Origin: Plantibacter sp. ME-Dv--P-122b
GTDB taxonomy: Bacteria; Actinomycetota; Actinomycetes; Actinomycetales; Microbacteriaceae
Length of the DNA: 64,000 nt
Assembly: GCF_030209375.1 (NCBI RefSeq)
Contig: NZ_JARVSC010000001.1
Location: forward strand, 372,001 to 436,000
Direction of reading: 5' to 3'
A model generated the notes under the pieces. That model searched no databases and had not been told where the DNA came from. It saw only the letters and a list, made by a program, of their open reading frames with translations. Both the position numbers and the translations under genes were made by a program. Shown one piece after another: positions 42,918 through 51,683 of this stretch. How positions within the stretch are numbered: the first letter of the stretch is position 1; each line of letters starts with the position of its first letter.

Positions 42918-42933
42918 GGCAAGAATACTTGCC
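42918..42933. promoter_or_regulatory. palindromic operator candidate GGCAAG-N4-CTTGCC
   Basis: GGCAAGAATACTTGCC is a perfect palindrome of six-base arms placed in the 109-base gap between divergent genes, 31 bases before the XRE-cupin start. A half-site GGCAA follows at 42940-42944. Confidence 0.6.
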
Positions 42934-42964
42934 GGAGCGGCAACGCGCGAGCGAGAATCGACCC

Positions 42965-43576
42965 ATGGCGCATGCACACGACGAGCAACGGTCCATCGAC
43001 GGCGTCCTGGATGCCGTGGGGCCGAGGCTGCGAGCCATCCGGCAGCATCGCGGCACCACCCTCGCCGCACTGTCGGCCGAGACGGGGATCTCGGTATCCA
43101 CCCTCTCCCGGCTCGAGTCCGGACAGCGCCGACCGAACCTCGAGCTGCTCCTGCCACTCGCCAAAGCGCACCAGGTGCCGCTCGACGACCTCGTCGGCGC
43201 TCCGCAGACCGGTGATCCCCGCGTCCACCTGAAGCCCGTCCAGCGGCACGGCCAGACGATCGTGCCGCTGACGCGTCGATCGGGCGGCCTCCACGCGTTC
43301 AAGAGCATCATCCACGGCGGCGACGGTCCGCAGACGCCTGAGACGCAGAAGGTCCACGAGGGCTACGAGTGGCTCTACGTCCTCAACGGTCGGTTGCGGC
43401 TCCTCCTCGGCGACCAGGACATCGTCCTCACCGCGGGTGAGGTCGCCGAGTTCGACACCCGCGTCCCGCACTGGTTCGGCCGGGCTGAGGCCGCTGCGGT
43501 GGAGTTCCTCAGCCTGTTCGGCAAGCAGGGCGAACGGATGCATGTCCGTGCGACGTCGACGAGGAGGAGCGCGTGA
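42965..43576 (+). CDS. XRE-family regulator with C-terminal cupin domain
   Basis: The 203-residue product has an N-terminal helix-turn-helix (LRAIRQHRGTTLAALSAETG, then SVSTLSRLESGQRRPNLELL, about residues 22-62) and a cupin_2 barrel (about 110-190) with HEGYEWLYVLNGRLRLLLG and a later PHWFGR. Such proteins sense small molecules with the cupin and regulate a neighbouring gene. The likely targets are the divergent flavoprotein gene and its own gene. Its stop overlaps the GTG of the next gene (GTGA). Confidence 0.88.
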   Translation: MAHAHDEQRSIDGVLDAVGPRLRAIRQHRGTTLAALSAETGISVSTLSRLESGQRRPNLELLLPLAKAHQVPLDDLVGAPQTGDPRVHLKPVQRHGQTIVPLTRRSGGLHAFKSIIHGGDGPQTPETQKVHEGYEWLYVLNGRLRLLLGDQDIVLTAGEVAEFDTRVPHWFGRAEAAAVEFLSLFGKQGERMHVRATSTRRSA

Positions 43577-44001
43577 TCGGACACGATGACGAGGAGGGTG
43601 CCCGCCCACCCGAGGACGACCGGCCGTTCGCGGAGCAGGTCCTCGAACGCCGTGGGTTCGCGATCACGGCGGCCCTGTTCGTGATGCTCGGAGGGCTCGT
43701 CGTGCCGTTCGTCGGCTGGGTGGCCGGCATGGTCATGCTGTGGCGGTCGCGCGCCTGGACCACCAAGCAGAAGCTCTGGGCCACCGGCGGACCGATCCTC
43801 GCGAGCGCCGCGGTGCTGCTCGTTCTGGCCCTCCTCACCGCGAACGGGAAATCGACGGATGCCGGCGTCGGTGGCTCGCCGGTGATCCCCGTCGTCTCCG
43901 ACCTCGGGTCGACGGCCGTCGTGCTGCTGTTGGTCGCGTACGCGGCGGCGGGCACCTGGTTGCTCTGGCTGGCGCTCCGGCCTGTGGGCCGGCGCGCCTG
44001 A
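43573..44001 (+). CDS. small membrane protein, three hydrophobic segments
   Basis: A 142-residue protein, coupled to the XRE-cupin gene by a GTGA overlap. An acidic N-terminus (about 28 residues) is followed by hydrophobic stretches at about 30-57, 70-90 and 112-135, separated by short charged loops. No family is recognised; it could be the membrane partner of the redox pair next door or unrelated. Confidence 0.7.
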   Translation: MIGHDDEEGARPPEDDRPFAEQVLERRGFAITAALFVMLGGLVVPFVGWVAGMVMLWRSRAWTTKQKLWATGGPILASAAVLLVLALLTANGKSTDAGVGGSPVIPVVSDLGSTAVVLLLVAYAAAGTWLLWLALRPVGRRA

Positions 44002-44041
44002 TTCGCGGTCGTCGCTCAGGTGGACCGGGCAGAGTGGAGAG

Positions 44042-44557
44042 ATGCCCGACTCCTCGCGATTCCGCCGCCCTCTGCCCGTCCAGCCCGGACCCGGTGAGGA
44101 GTCCGTCTGGGAGTACCCGCGTCCGCCGCGGGTCGAGCCGCGCGACGAGCGCGTCGTGATCCGCTTCGGCGGCACGGTCATCGCGGAGTCCACGGCCGCG
44201 GTCCGGGTCCTGGAGACGAGCCACCCGCCGGTGTACTACGTCCCGGCGGCGGACTTCTCGCCGGGGGTCCTGGTGCCGGTCGACGGGACGACCATGTGCG
44301 AGTTCAAGGGCGAGGCCCACTACCTCGACGTCCGGGTGGGCGACGCGGTCGCCGCTGCCGCCGCCTGGACCTACCCCGACCCCCGCCCGGGATTCGCGCC
44401 GCTGTTCGGCATGATCGCCGTCTATCCGGGACGCATGGACGCGTGCGAGGTCGACGGGGTGCCGGTGCGGGCGCAGGAGGGCGACTTCTACGGCGGATGG
44501 ATCACGCCGGGGATCGTCGGGCCGTTCAAGGGCGCCCCGGGCACGCGCGGCTGGTGA
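44042..44557 (+). CDS. DUF427 domain protein
   Basis: The 171-residue product contains the DUF427 fold: RVVIRFGGTVIAESTAAVRVLETSHPP and YYVPAADF, then TMCEFKGEAHYLDVRVG and AAWTYPDP. These small beta-rich proteins are common in actinobacteria and of unknown function. The ATG at 44042 stands close behind GGAG. It is transcribed in the same direction as its neighbours but with its own gap. Confidence 0.83.
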   Translation: MPDSSRFRRPLPVQPGPGEESVWEYPRPPRVEPRDERVVIRFGGTVIAESTAAVRVLETSHPPVYYVPAADFSPGVLVPVDGTTMCEFKGEAHYLDVRVGDAVAAAAAWTYPDPRPGFAPLFGMIAVYPGRMDACEVDGVPVRAQEGDFYGGWITPGIVGPFKGAPGTRGW

Positions 44558-44690
44558 TCGGGCGCCGACGGACGGCTCTGCCTACACCCGCTCGACCCAC
44601 GCGTGCAACGTCTGGGGCACCGGTCGTCCCCGTGCCACGCTGAGCGACAAGCGTCGACGACGACGAGGCGCGCAGGAGGCGGTCGGGGCC

Positions 44691-45179
44691 ATGGACGTGT
44701 TCGATGAAGCAGCGGACCCGGGTTGGTCCCTCCTCCGTGTCGTCCCGCTGTTCGGCCTCGCCGTCAGCGTCGGAGCGGTCGCCGGGGCGACCCTCGCGGC
44801 CGGTGCAGAGCTCTTCGGGGCGGTCGGGACCGTCTCGATGCATCCAGCCGATCTCGGCGGGATAGCCGTCCTCGTCGGCGGGCTGGTCGGCGGGATGCTC
44901 GCAGCCGTCGGGGCGGTCGGTGCGCTGCTGGCGCTCGGCATCCTCGACCACTGGGGCGAGCGAGGTCCGGTCCATCGGGCCTGGATCGCCGGTAGTGGTG
45001 CGGCCTTCCTCGTCCTGATCGTCGGCGGGCTCATCGCCGCACCCATCGGACTCGCCTCGACGATCGGGGTCGTCGTGTTCGCGGTGCTCGCCGCCGGGGT
45101 GGCGGCCGGCGGTGGGCTCTACGCCTTCGAACGGGCCCTGGCGCGTCGTCGAGGCGGGTGGGCCGGCTTCAGCCGCTAG
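44691..45179 (+). CDS. membrane protein of unknown function, four hydrophobic segments
   Basis: A 162-residue Gly/Ala/Val-rich integral membrane protein with four hydrophobic stretches of about 20-25 residues and a short basic C-terminus (ALARRRGGWAGF). GGAGG lies 11 bases before the ATG. No family could be recognised by eye. Confidence 0.65.
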   Translation: MDVFDEAADPGWSLLRVVPLFGLAVSVGAVAGATLAAGAELFGAVGTVSMHPADLGGIAVLVGGLVGGMLAAVGAVGALLALGILDHWGERGPVHRAWIAGSGAAFLVLIVGGLIAAPIGLASTIGVVVFAVLAAGVAAGGGLYAFERALARRRGGWAGFSR

Positions 45180-45188
45180 CCCGGACGG

Positions 45189-46178
45189 TCAGTCGGCGAG
45201 CTGCCGGAGTCGCGCCCGGTGCCAGTCGGTCTGCGTGAGGGCCGAGACGCGGAGGAGACCGGTCAGTGCGTCCCATCCGGCCGACCAGCCGATGCGGGAG
45301 GCGATCGTCCACACGCTCGCCTCGGGGTCGTCCGCGAGGACGGCCTGGACCTCGTCGGCTCGCCGCAGATGGTGCGCGGCCAGCTCGTCGCAGCGGTCCG
45401 CGAGTCCCGTGAACCGGAAGCCGTGTCCGGGGATCACCTGATCGCCGTCGTAACCACGGACGCGTTCGAGCGACGACAGGTAGGCCGAGACCGGGTTCTC
45501 CGAGGTGCGCGCCCCGAGCCCGAGGCCCGAGAAGATCGTCGGCAGCACGTGGTCACCCGTGAACAGGTAGCCGCGGTCCTCATCGCGCAGGGTGAGGTGA
45601 CCCGTCGTGTGGCCGGGCGTGTGCAGGACCCTGATCGAGCGACCGGGGAGCGTCAGGACATCGCCGTCCTCGAGCGTCCGATCCGCGCGGGTGTCGCCGA
45701 GGTGTCCGGCGGGTGCCGTCGCACCCGCGGCCCAGGGGCGCACGGTCGTGTCGTCCGCCGGGACACCCCACTCGTCCAACGCTGCAGCGAGGTCGGCCGG
45801 GCCCGGTGGCGTCGAGCCGGCCGCCTCGTCCTCGAGGCGGTGCATGAGGATCGGTGCGGCGAGCTCGTCGCGGAGGGTGCCGGCGAGCCCCAGGTGATCG
45901 GGGTGCAGGTGGGTCACGACGACGCCCGTGAGCGTCGTCACGCCGATGCCGCGGAGCTCCCGCAGCAGGTGTTCGCGGCCTTCGGGGGTGTCCGTTCCGG
46001 GGTCGACGACGATCGCGCGTCCGTCGGTGCCGAAGAGCACCGAGCAGAGGGTGAACGGATTGCCGGGGTCGCCGGTCGGGACGGCGATGACGACCGTGTC
46101 GGCGTCGAGATGTTCCGTCGCAGGGATCCGGCCGTCGCGGAAGGCGGCAGCCTGAGACTCGCTCGATGGGGTGATCAT
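45189..46178 (-). CDS. metallo-beta-lactamase fold hydrolase
   Basis: A 329-residue MBL-fold enzyme. The first metal motif is THLHPDHLG (HxHxDH, about residues 90-98), a further His is in HTPGHTTGH (about 190), the Asp in FTGDHVLP (about 212) and the last His in IPGHG (about 255). The C-terminal 80 residues are helical (ADRCDELAAHHLRRADEV), as in glyoxalase-II-like and LACTB2-like hydrolases. The likely reaction is hydrolysis of a thioester or phosphoester. GGAG eight bases upstream supports the ATG at 46178. Confidence 0.87.
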   Translation of the reverse strand: MITPSSESQAAAFRDGRIPATEHLDADTVVIAVPTGDPGNPFTLCSVLFGTDGRAIVVDPGTDTPEGREHLLRELRGIGVTTLTGVVVTHLHPDHLGLAGTLRDELAAPILMHRLEDEAAGSTPPGPADLAAALDEWGVPADDTTVRPWAAGATAPAGHLGDTRADRTLEDGDVLTLPGRSIRVLHTPGHTTGHLTLRDEDRGYLFTGDHVLPTIFSGLGLGARTSENPVSAYLSSLERVRGYDGDQVIPGHGFRFTGLADRCDELAAHHLRRADEVQAVLADDPEASVWTIASRIGWSAGWDALTGLLRVSALTQTDWHRARLRQLAD

Positions 46179-46254
46179 GGTGCTGCTCCGGGTGGGTGTC
46201 GGGGGACGGACCAACCCTAGTCGTGGGGCCCGTCGGGTTCAGTACGATGGGTGC

Positions 46255-46365
46255 ATGACCGTGAACGACATCCTCATCGGCGTGATCGCCCTCATCTCCG
46301 TCTTCGGCGGCATCGGCCTGGTCGGGGCGCTCGTCGCCATGGCCAAGTCGGGCTACCACGGCTGA
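46255..46365 (+). CDS. 36-residue membrane microprotein
   Basis: The short frame encodes a single hydrophobic helix (DILIGVIALISVFGGIG and LVGALVAMA) with a short polar C-terminus. TACGAT at 46243-46248 ends exactly six bases before the ATG, the leaderless pattern seen at other genes here. Similar very small one-helix proteins are annotated in actinobacteria, but the function is unknown. Confidence 0.55.
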   Translation: MTVNDILIGVIALISVFGGIGLVGALVAMAKSGYHG

Positions 46366-46402
46366 TCCTCCCCGCAGGAGGCTCGGCCGGTCCCGTGGCG
46401 GC

Positions 46403-47308
46403 TCAGCGGGCGACGGCTTCGTCCGTGGCTCGCTGCACCGCCGCGAGCGCTGCCGCGACGGCCGAACGCTGCAGTGAGCCCTTCCTCGCCGTCGCGACGA
46501 TCTTCCGCTCGCTCATCCCGGCGATGGGCTTCCGCACGACGTCCGTCCGCGAGCCGATCGCGATGTCCGGGAGGACGGCGATCGACAGCCCGGCCGCGAC
46601 GTGGTCGATGACGACCTCGTAGCTCGTGAACCGTCCGGCGACCCTCGGCTCGAACCCCGCACGACGACAGATCAGCGGGACGAGTTCGCCGAGGTAGGTG
46701 CCCGGTGCGTCGAGGGCCCACGACTCCGTCTGCAGCTCGCTGAAGGCGACCTGCTCCTGCGCGGCCAACCGGTGGTCGAGCGGCGCGATGAGCAGGAGTG
46801 GGTCGGTGGTGAGGGGCACGCTGTGCACGGAGGGGTCGAGGAGGAACCCGTCCTCCTGATCGACGGTGATCACGACGTCGCAGGTGCCCCGCTGGACGGC
46901 GGTGGTGCTCTCGTGCGGTTCGACCTCGATGAGTTCGACCTCGAGTCGCGGGTACTGCCGCGCGAGGGAGCGCGCGGCGGGGATGAGGATGGGGGCGATG
47001 ACGCTTGCGAACCCGGCGATGCGGAACCGACCGGACGGCTCCGACTCGACCTCGGCCAGTTCGACCTCGATGGCGTCCATCTGCGCGAGTAGGGCCCGAG
47101 CTCGCTCGACGAGCAGCGCGCCGGTCGGCGTCAGGGTCAGCGTCCGTCCGCGTCGTTCCAGGAGCGCGGCGCCGGTCTCGGCCTCGAGCACGGAGAGCTG
47201 CTGTGAGACGGTCGAGGGGCTGAGGTCGAGCTCACGGCCGACGGCGCGGATCGTACCGAGGCGGTCGAACGCCTCGAGCAGTCGCAGTCGCACGGGGTTC
47301 AGGGCCAT
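46403..47308 (-). CDS. LysR family transcriptional regulator
   Basis: A 301-residue LTTR: N-terminal helix-turn-helix (LRLLEAFDRLGTIRAVGREL, then SPSTVSQQLSVLEAETGAAL, residues 8-48), linker helix and an effector-binding domain with the usual two subdomains, including FRIAGFASVIAPILIPA (about residue 95). TACTGT ends six bases before the ATG on the minus strand, so the transcript is probably leaderless. No target is evident: both neighbours are unrelated genes and neither is divergent with a shared promoter except the TANGO2-like gene upstream, which reads in the same direction. Confidence 0.88.
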   Translation of the reverse strand: MALNPVRLRLLEAFDRLGTIRAVGRELDLSPSTVSQQLSVLEAETGAALLERRGRTLTLTPTGALLVERARALLAQMDAIEVELAEVESEPSGRFRIAGFASVIAPILIPAARSLARQYPRLEVELIEVEPHESTTAVQRGTCDVVITVDQEDGFLLDPSVHSVPLTTDPLLLIAPLDHRLAAQEQVAFSELQTESWALDAPGTYLGELVPLICRRAGFEPRVAGRFTSYEVVIDHVAAGLSIAVLPDIAIGSRTDVVRKPIAGMSERKIVATARKGSLQRSAVAAALAAVQRATDEAVAR

Positions 47309-47406
47309 GCTGCAACAGTATCGAGCGCGCCAGGGCGCCCTCCACACGGGTCGCAGTCCGATCCGGGTCCCGTGGCTCCCGGAGGGTGCTGACCGTCGCC
47401 GTCGGG

Positions 47407-48156
47407 TCACTCCCAGGCGAGCTCCTCCGGCAGATGGCCGGGCTCGGCGAGTCGGGCGTTCCTGAGCACCGCACCGTCGGGGCCGAGCGAGAGCGCGGTC
47501 ACCGAGAGCGAGGCGAGGCGCAGGCCGTCGTGGTCGTCGATGCGGACGATCGCTTCGTCGGCGTCGGCGGGGACACTCGTCGTGGAGCGCAACGTGCGCA
47601 ACCACGGCTCCCAGGACGCGGCCGTCTCACCGTCCAGCGGCCCGATGGGCGACGGGACGTCGAGGAAGGCCGGCCGCCACCGGTGGACCCGTGGGACGTC
47701 GAGGTGGTCGGGGCCCTCGTGCGTCACGAGGTGGAGACCCGGTGCGACGTCGATCGACCGGAGCGAGGTACCGTCCCAGCTCGTCACGGCGACGCGGTCA
47801 GGACGCAGCTCCACGAGGTTCCAGGATCGAGCGCTGCGGGCGTCGTCCGCATCGACGCCGGTCGTGACGGCCTCCAACGGCAGGACGCCTCGTGAGGTCC
47901 ACCCGGCGGCGGGCATGTGGAGGTCCTCGCGACGGTTGAGGACCACCGCCGCCCGGGGGCCACCCGCGGCGTCGTCGTTCGTCGCCAGCCACGCGCCGCC
48001 CGCTTCGCGGTCGTGGATGCCGCGGACGCTGTCACCGAGTCCGGGCCACCACGCGCCGGGCGGGTCCCAGGCGCGCCCCGGCTGCTCGTCCCGTAGCCCG
48101 AGGACGGCGATCGGCCACGCGCGCCCCGGCTCGAAGTCGATGATGACGGTGCACAC
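47407..48156 (-). CDS. TANGO2/NRDE-like protein
   Basis: A 249-residue protein starting at a GTG with GGAGG eight bases upstream. The N-terminus CTVIIDFEPG carries the conserved cysteine at position 2 of N-terminal-nucleophile-like TANGO2 proteins, and LNRREDLHMPA (about residue 75) corresponds to the family's NRDE motif, here NRRE. The role is not settled; eukaryotic members influence haem and lipid trafficking. It is divergent from coaBC. Confidence 0.72.
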   Translation of the reverse strand: MCTVIIDFEPGRAWPIAVLGLRDEQPGRAWDPPGAWWPGLGDSVRGIHDREAGGAWLATNDDAAGGPRAAVVLNRREDLHMPAAGWTSRGVLPLEAVTTGVDADDARSARSWNLVELRPDRVAVTSWDGTSLRSIDVAPGLHLVTHEGPDHLDVPRVHRWRPAFLDVPSPIGPLDGETAASWEPWLRTLRSTTSVPADADEAIVRIDDHDGLRLASLSVTALSLGPDGAVLRNARLAEPGHLPEELAWE

Positions 48157-48236
48157 CCTGGTTCCTCCTCGGCCGGCCGGACTAGGACAGACTAGACGAG
48201 GACCGGGCGCGGGAGCGCCGGAAGCAAGGAGGCGGC

Positions 48237-49553
48237 ATGGGCGGGCAGGACGCATCGCGGGAGGCGGCAGGGCGCACGGTCGTCGTCGGGATCACGGGCG
48301 GGATCGCCGCGTACAAGGCGGTCGGCGTCGTCCGTGGATTCGTGCTCGCGGGATTCGACGTCCACGTGGTGCCGACCGAGAGCGCCCTCCGGTTCGTCGG
48401 CCTGCCGACCCTCGAGGCGATCAGCCGGAACCCCGTCACGACCTCGCTGTACGACGGCGTCGCCGAAGTCCGGCACGTCGCTCTCGGGCAGCGCGCGGAG
48501 CTCATCGTCGTCGCGCCGACGACGGCCAACACCCTCGCGAAACTGGCGGCGGGACTCTCCGACGACCTCCTCGGCACCACCATCCTGGCCAGCCGCGCAC
48601 CGGTCCTCCTGGCGCCGGCGATGCACACCGAGATGTGGCAGCACCCGGCGACGACCGCGAACGTCGCCCTCCTGCGGTCGCGCGGGGTGGCCGTCATCGG
48701 GCCGGCGCACGGGGCGCTGACGGGCGGCGACACGGGGCCGGGACGCATGAGCGAACCCGACGACATCGTGGCCGCCGGCCTGGCTCTGCTCGCCGGACAT
48801 GCCCCCGGAACCGACGCGCGCCCGGACGACCTGCGGGCCGAGCGCGTCGTCGTCTCGGCCGGCGGCACCCGTGAGCCGCTCGACCCGGTGCGGTTCCTCG
48901 GGAACCGGTCGAGCGGTCGGCAGGGGCTCGCCATCGCTCAGGCCGCCGCCGAGCGCGGGGCCGAGGTGGTGCTCGTCGCGGCGCACCTGGACGCCGATGT
49001 CGCGGCCGAAGCGGCTGCGGTCGACGGTCTGCGGGTCGTCCCGGTCGGCACCGCAGCGGAACTCGCGGTCGCCGTGGAGGACGTGGCGGCCGACGCGACG
49101 CTCGTGGTCATGGCGGCCGCCGTGGCGGACTACCGCGCCGCCGAGATCGCCGAACGGAAGATCAAGAAGGACGACACCGGCGACGAGCTCACCCTGCGAC
49201 TCGTCCGCAACCCCGACGTGCTCGCCGGACTCGCCGCGGCCCGGGTGCCCGGACGACTGGTCGTCGGGTTCGCTGCGGAGACCGCCGCCGACCGCGAGGA
49301 GTTGTTGGCCCTCGGCCGGGCCAAGGTGGCACGCAAGGGCGCCGACCTCCTCGTGCTCAATCGTGTGGGGTGGACCGACGGCTTCGGCACGCCCGACAAC
49401 GAGGTCGTCGTCATCGACGGCGTCGGCGAGGTGGTCGGCGAGGCGACCGGCTCGAAGCGCAGCATCGCCGACCGGCTGCTCGACCTCGTGCTCGCCCACC
49501 GGGCGGAGCCGGTTCGTTCAGAGGCGGGCGAGCCTCCCCCCGAACAGGGCTGA
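48237..49553 (+). CDS. coaBC: bifunctional phosphopantothenoylcysteine decarboxylase / phosphopantothenate-cysteine ligase
   Basis: The 438-residue enzyme performs two steps of coenzyme A synthesis. The CoaC half (about 13-180) is a flavoprotein: VVVGITGGIAAYKAV at the start, catalytic His in EVRHVALG (about 81) and the PAMHTEMW motif (about 125), which has His in place of Asn as in mycobacterial enzymes. The CoaB half (from about 200) shows VVSAGGTREPLDPVRF, NRSSGRQG and the KIKK lysines. AAGGAGG five bases upstream fixes the start. In many actinobacteria coaBC follows rpoZ and precedes metK; here it precedes an M23 peptidase gene. Confidence 0.93.
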   Translation: MGGQDASREAAGRTVVVGITGGIAAYKAVGVVRGFVLAGFDVHVVPTESALRFVGLPTLEAISRNPVTTSLYDGVAEVRHVALGQRAELIVVAPTTANTLAKLAAGLSDDLLGTTILASRAPVLLAPAMHTEMWQHPATTANVALLRSRGVAVIGPAHGALTGGDTGPGRMSEPDDIVAAGLALLAGHAPGTDARPDDLRAERVVVSAGGTREPLDPVRFLGNRSSGRQGLAIAQAAAERGAEVVLVAAHLDADVAAEAAAVDGLRVVPVGTAAELAVAVEDVAADATLVVMAAAVADYRAAEIAERKIKKDDTGDELTLRLVRNPDVLAGLAAARVPGRLVVGFAAETAADREELLALGRAKVARKGADLLVLNRVGWTDGFGTPDNEVVVIDGVGEVVGEATGSKRSIADRLLDLVLAHRAEPVRSEAGEPPPEQG

Positions 49554-49572
49554 CCACTGCCACGATGGCAGC

Positions 49573-50868
49573 ATGCCACGCCTCCGTCCCGCGCGCCGTC
49601 GCGCCTCCATCGCCGCGGCGCTCGCCGGAGTCATCGTCCTCTCGATGGGTCTCGCGCAGCCGGCCGCCGCTGCGGAGTACCCCAGCTGGGAGGACGTCGA
49701 AACGGCCCGCTCGAGCGAGTCCTCGAAGCAGTCGACCATCGGTCAGATCGAAGGGCTCGTCCAGCAGCTGAAGACCGCTGCGGCGCTCGCGGAAGCTGAG
49801 GCCGTCCTCCGTGCCGACGAGTACGAGGCCGCTCAGCTGGCCGTCGACGAGGCGAGCTACCGTGCCGTCTCGCTGCGCGAGCAGGCCGTCGCCGCGACGA
49901 CCGCGGCACAGGCCTCCAAGCGCCAGGCCGGTGCGCTCGTCGCCGCGTGGTTGCGGTCGGGGAACGTCGACCTCAGTACCGCCGCATTCCTCGACGGCCA
50001 GGAGCCGGAGTCGCTCCTCGGGCGCTTGAGCACGATCACGAAGCTCAGCGAGTCCACGGACGGCACCTACGACCGGGCGAAGACCGACGCGAACACGGCG
50101 TCGCTCCTCACCGAGCAGGCGACCATCGCCGAGGCCGCCCTCGGCGAGCTCGCCGCGGCGGCCGAGACCGCGCTCGGGGACGCGGTCGCAGCCCGTGCCG
50201 ACGCCGAGACCGCCGTGTCCGAGCAGCAGGAGTACCTCGCGACGCTCGAGGCCCAGCTCGTGGTCCTCAAGGAGAACCGCGCAGCCACCGAGGCCGACTA
50301 CCGCAAGGGCGAGGAAGTGAAGGCGGCTGCGGCCGCCGCTGCTGCAGCCGCGGCGGCCGCGGCTGAGGCTGCCAGGGCGGCTGCCGAGGCCGCTGCGAAC
50401 GCCGGCGGGGGCGGGGGCGGTGGCGGCGGCGGTGGCGGTGCCTCGGGTGCCGTCGGGAGCCAGGGATGGGCCCTGCCGATCTCCGGCCGGATCACCGACA
50501 ACTACGGACCGCGACCCGGCCGCCCCGTGCCCGGCGTCAACCCGTTCCACTCGGGCACCGACATCGGAGCGGGTTGCGGGCGAGCGGTCTACGCCGCGAA
50601 CGCCGGCACCGTGGTCTACGCCGGCTGGCTCGGCACCTACGGCAACTGGGTCCTCGTCGACCACGGCGGCGGCGTCATGACCGGGTACGCGCACAACAGC
50701 AGCATCCTCGTCGGCGAGGGTCAGTGGGTGTCCGCCGGTCAGAACATCTCGCTCGTCGGGTCGACGGGTGCCTCGACCGGATGCCACGTGCACTTCGAGG
50801 TCAGGATCGGCGGTTCGCGCGTCGATGCCGTCCCGTTCATGGCGGACCGGGGCATCCGGCTGGGCTGA
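49573..50868 (+). CDS. M23 peptidase with N-terminal coiled coil (first of two)
   Basis: About 431 residues: signal peptide (cleavage near AAAA, about 33), mature start AEYPSWEDVETARSSESSKQ, a coiled coil (about 45-265), a poly-Gly/Ala stretch (about 255-295) and an LytM/M23 domain. Its zinc motifs are HSGTD (about 326) and HVHFEV (about 405). M23 enzymes cut peptide cross-bridges or stem peptides of peptidoglycan. The coiled coil and the YPSW-x-DV start are shared with the NlpC/P60 protein at 34040 and the M23 protein at 60604. It follows coaBC by 19 bases and lacks the GTGAC-box promoter of the other two. Confidence 0.88.
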   Translation: MPRLRPARRRASIAAALAGVIVLSMGLAQPAAAAEYPSWEDVETARSSESSKQSTIGQIEGLVQQLKTAAALAEAEAVLRADEYEAAQLAVDEASYRAVSLREQAVAATTAAQASKRQAGALVAAWLRSGNVDLSTAAFLDGQEPESLLGRLSTITKLSESTDGTYDRAKTDANTASLLTEQATIAEAALGELAAAAETALGDAVAARADAETAVSEQQEYLATLEAQLVVLKENRAATEADYRKGEEVKAAAAAAAAAAAAAAEAARAAAEAAANAGGGGGGGGGGGGASGAVGSQGWALPISGRITDNYGPRPGRPVPGVNPFHSGTDIGAGCGRAVYAANAGTVVYAGWLGTYGNWVLVDHGGGVMTGYAHNSSILVGEGQWVSAGQNISLVGSTGASTGCHVHFEVRIGGSRVDAVPFMADRGIRLG

Positions 50869-50889
50869 GCCGTGTCGGACGCCCGGGCG

Positions 50890-51558
50890 TCAGAGTCCGA
50901 GGCGGTCGAGTTCGGCGTCCATCCGGCGAGCCATCGCCGCGTACCCCTCGTCGTTCGGGTGGAGGCCGTCTGCGGCCATCCACTCCGGGTGTCCCTCGAT
51001 CCAGTGCGACGCCCCTGGGATGGTGTCGGCGTCGATCTCCTGCGCGGCGTCGGCCACCCAACCGATGATCGTCTCGATCGACTGCGGTCGCTCGTCGGTG
51101 TACCAGAACGGTTCGACGACGATGAAGCGGGCCTCCGGGAGGGCGTCGCGGAGGCGATGCAGGTCCGTCGTGATCTGTTCGTGGATCCGGTCGGCGGCGT
51201 CGTCGAAACTGAACGCGTCGTTGAGGCCCATCGTGACGAAGACGATGTCGGGCTGCTCGGCGATGATGAGGGAGGGCAGGTCGCCGCTGCCGTCGCCGAA
51301 GCGGTCGCGGTGGTTCACGAACCCGAGGCCGTTGACGCTGGGGTTGAACTCCCGCCAGCCGCGTTCCTCGCTGACGACGGTGGACCAGCGGTTGGCCGGG
51401 TCGCTCGCTCCGGTGCCGAGGGTGTACGAGTCGCCGTAGAACGCGACGAGCGGTCCGTCGCCCGTGGCGCCGCCGGTTCCTGAGTCCGGCGATGCGCAGG
51501 CGGAGAGGCCGGTGGCGAGGGCGAGCAGGGTGACGGCGGCGAGCAGTCGTGATCTCAT
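50890..51558 (-). CDS. SGNH/GDSL-type hydrolase lipoprotein
   Basis: A 222-residue protein with a lipoprotein signal (LSAC, Cys21) and an SGNH esterase fold: nucleophile motif VAFYGDSYTLG (about residue 38), the glycine/asparagine blocks FVTMGLNDAF (about 110) and the C-terminal DGLHPND catalytic pair (about 200). It probably deacylates a lipid or polysaccharide ester at the cell surface. It is convergent with the M23 gene and divergent from the molybdate operon. Confidence 0.88.
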   Translation of the reverse strand: MRSRLLAAVTLLALATGLSACASPDSGTGGATGDGPLVAFYGDSYTLGTGASDPANRWSTVVSEERGWREFNPSVNGLGFVNHRDRFGDGSGDLPSLIIAEQPDIVFVTMGLNDAFSFDDAADRIHEQITTDLHRLRDALPEARFIVVEPFWYTDERPQSIETIIGWVADAAQEIDADTIPGASHWIEGHPEWMAADGLHPNDEGYAAMARRMDAELDRLGL

Positions 51559-51626
51559 ACGGATGCTTCGGAGCGGTGGGCGTCGCGGAGGGCCGAAGCG
51601 CCGGTCGACTGCCGACGGCCCGGAGC

Positions 51627-51677
51627 GCGAATGCGGTTACGGTTATGTCGTAGCAACGCGAATGCGTGCACTAGCCT
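51627..51677 (+). promoter_or_regulatory. promoter of the molybdate operon with two GCGAATGCG repeats
   Basis: GCGAATGCG occurs at 51627-51635 and 51658-51666, 31 bp apart (three turns). TAGCCT (51672-51677) ends six bases before the ATG at 51684, so the mRNA is probably leaderless. The repeats may bind a regulator. Confidence 0.45.
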
Positions 51678-51683
51678 GTCTCC

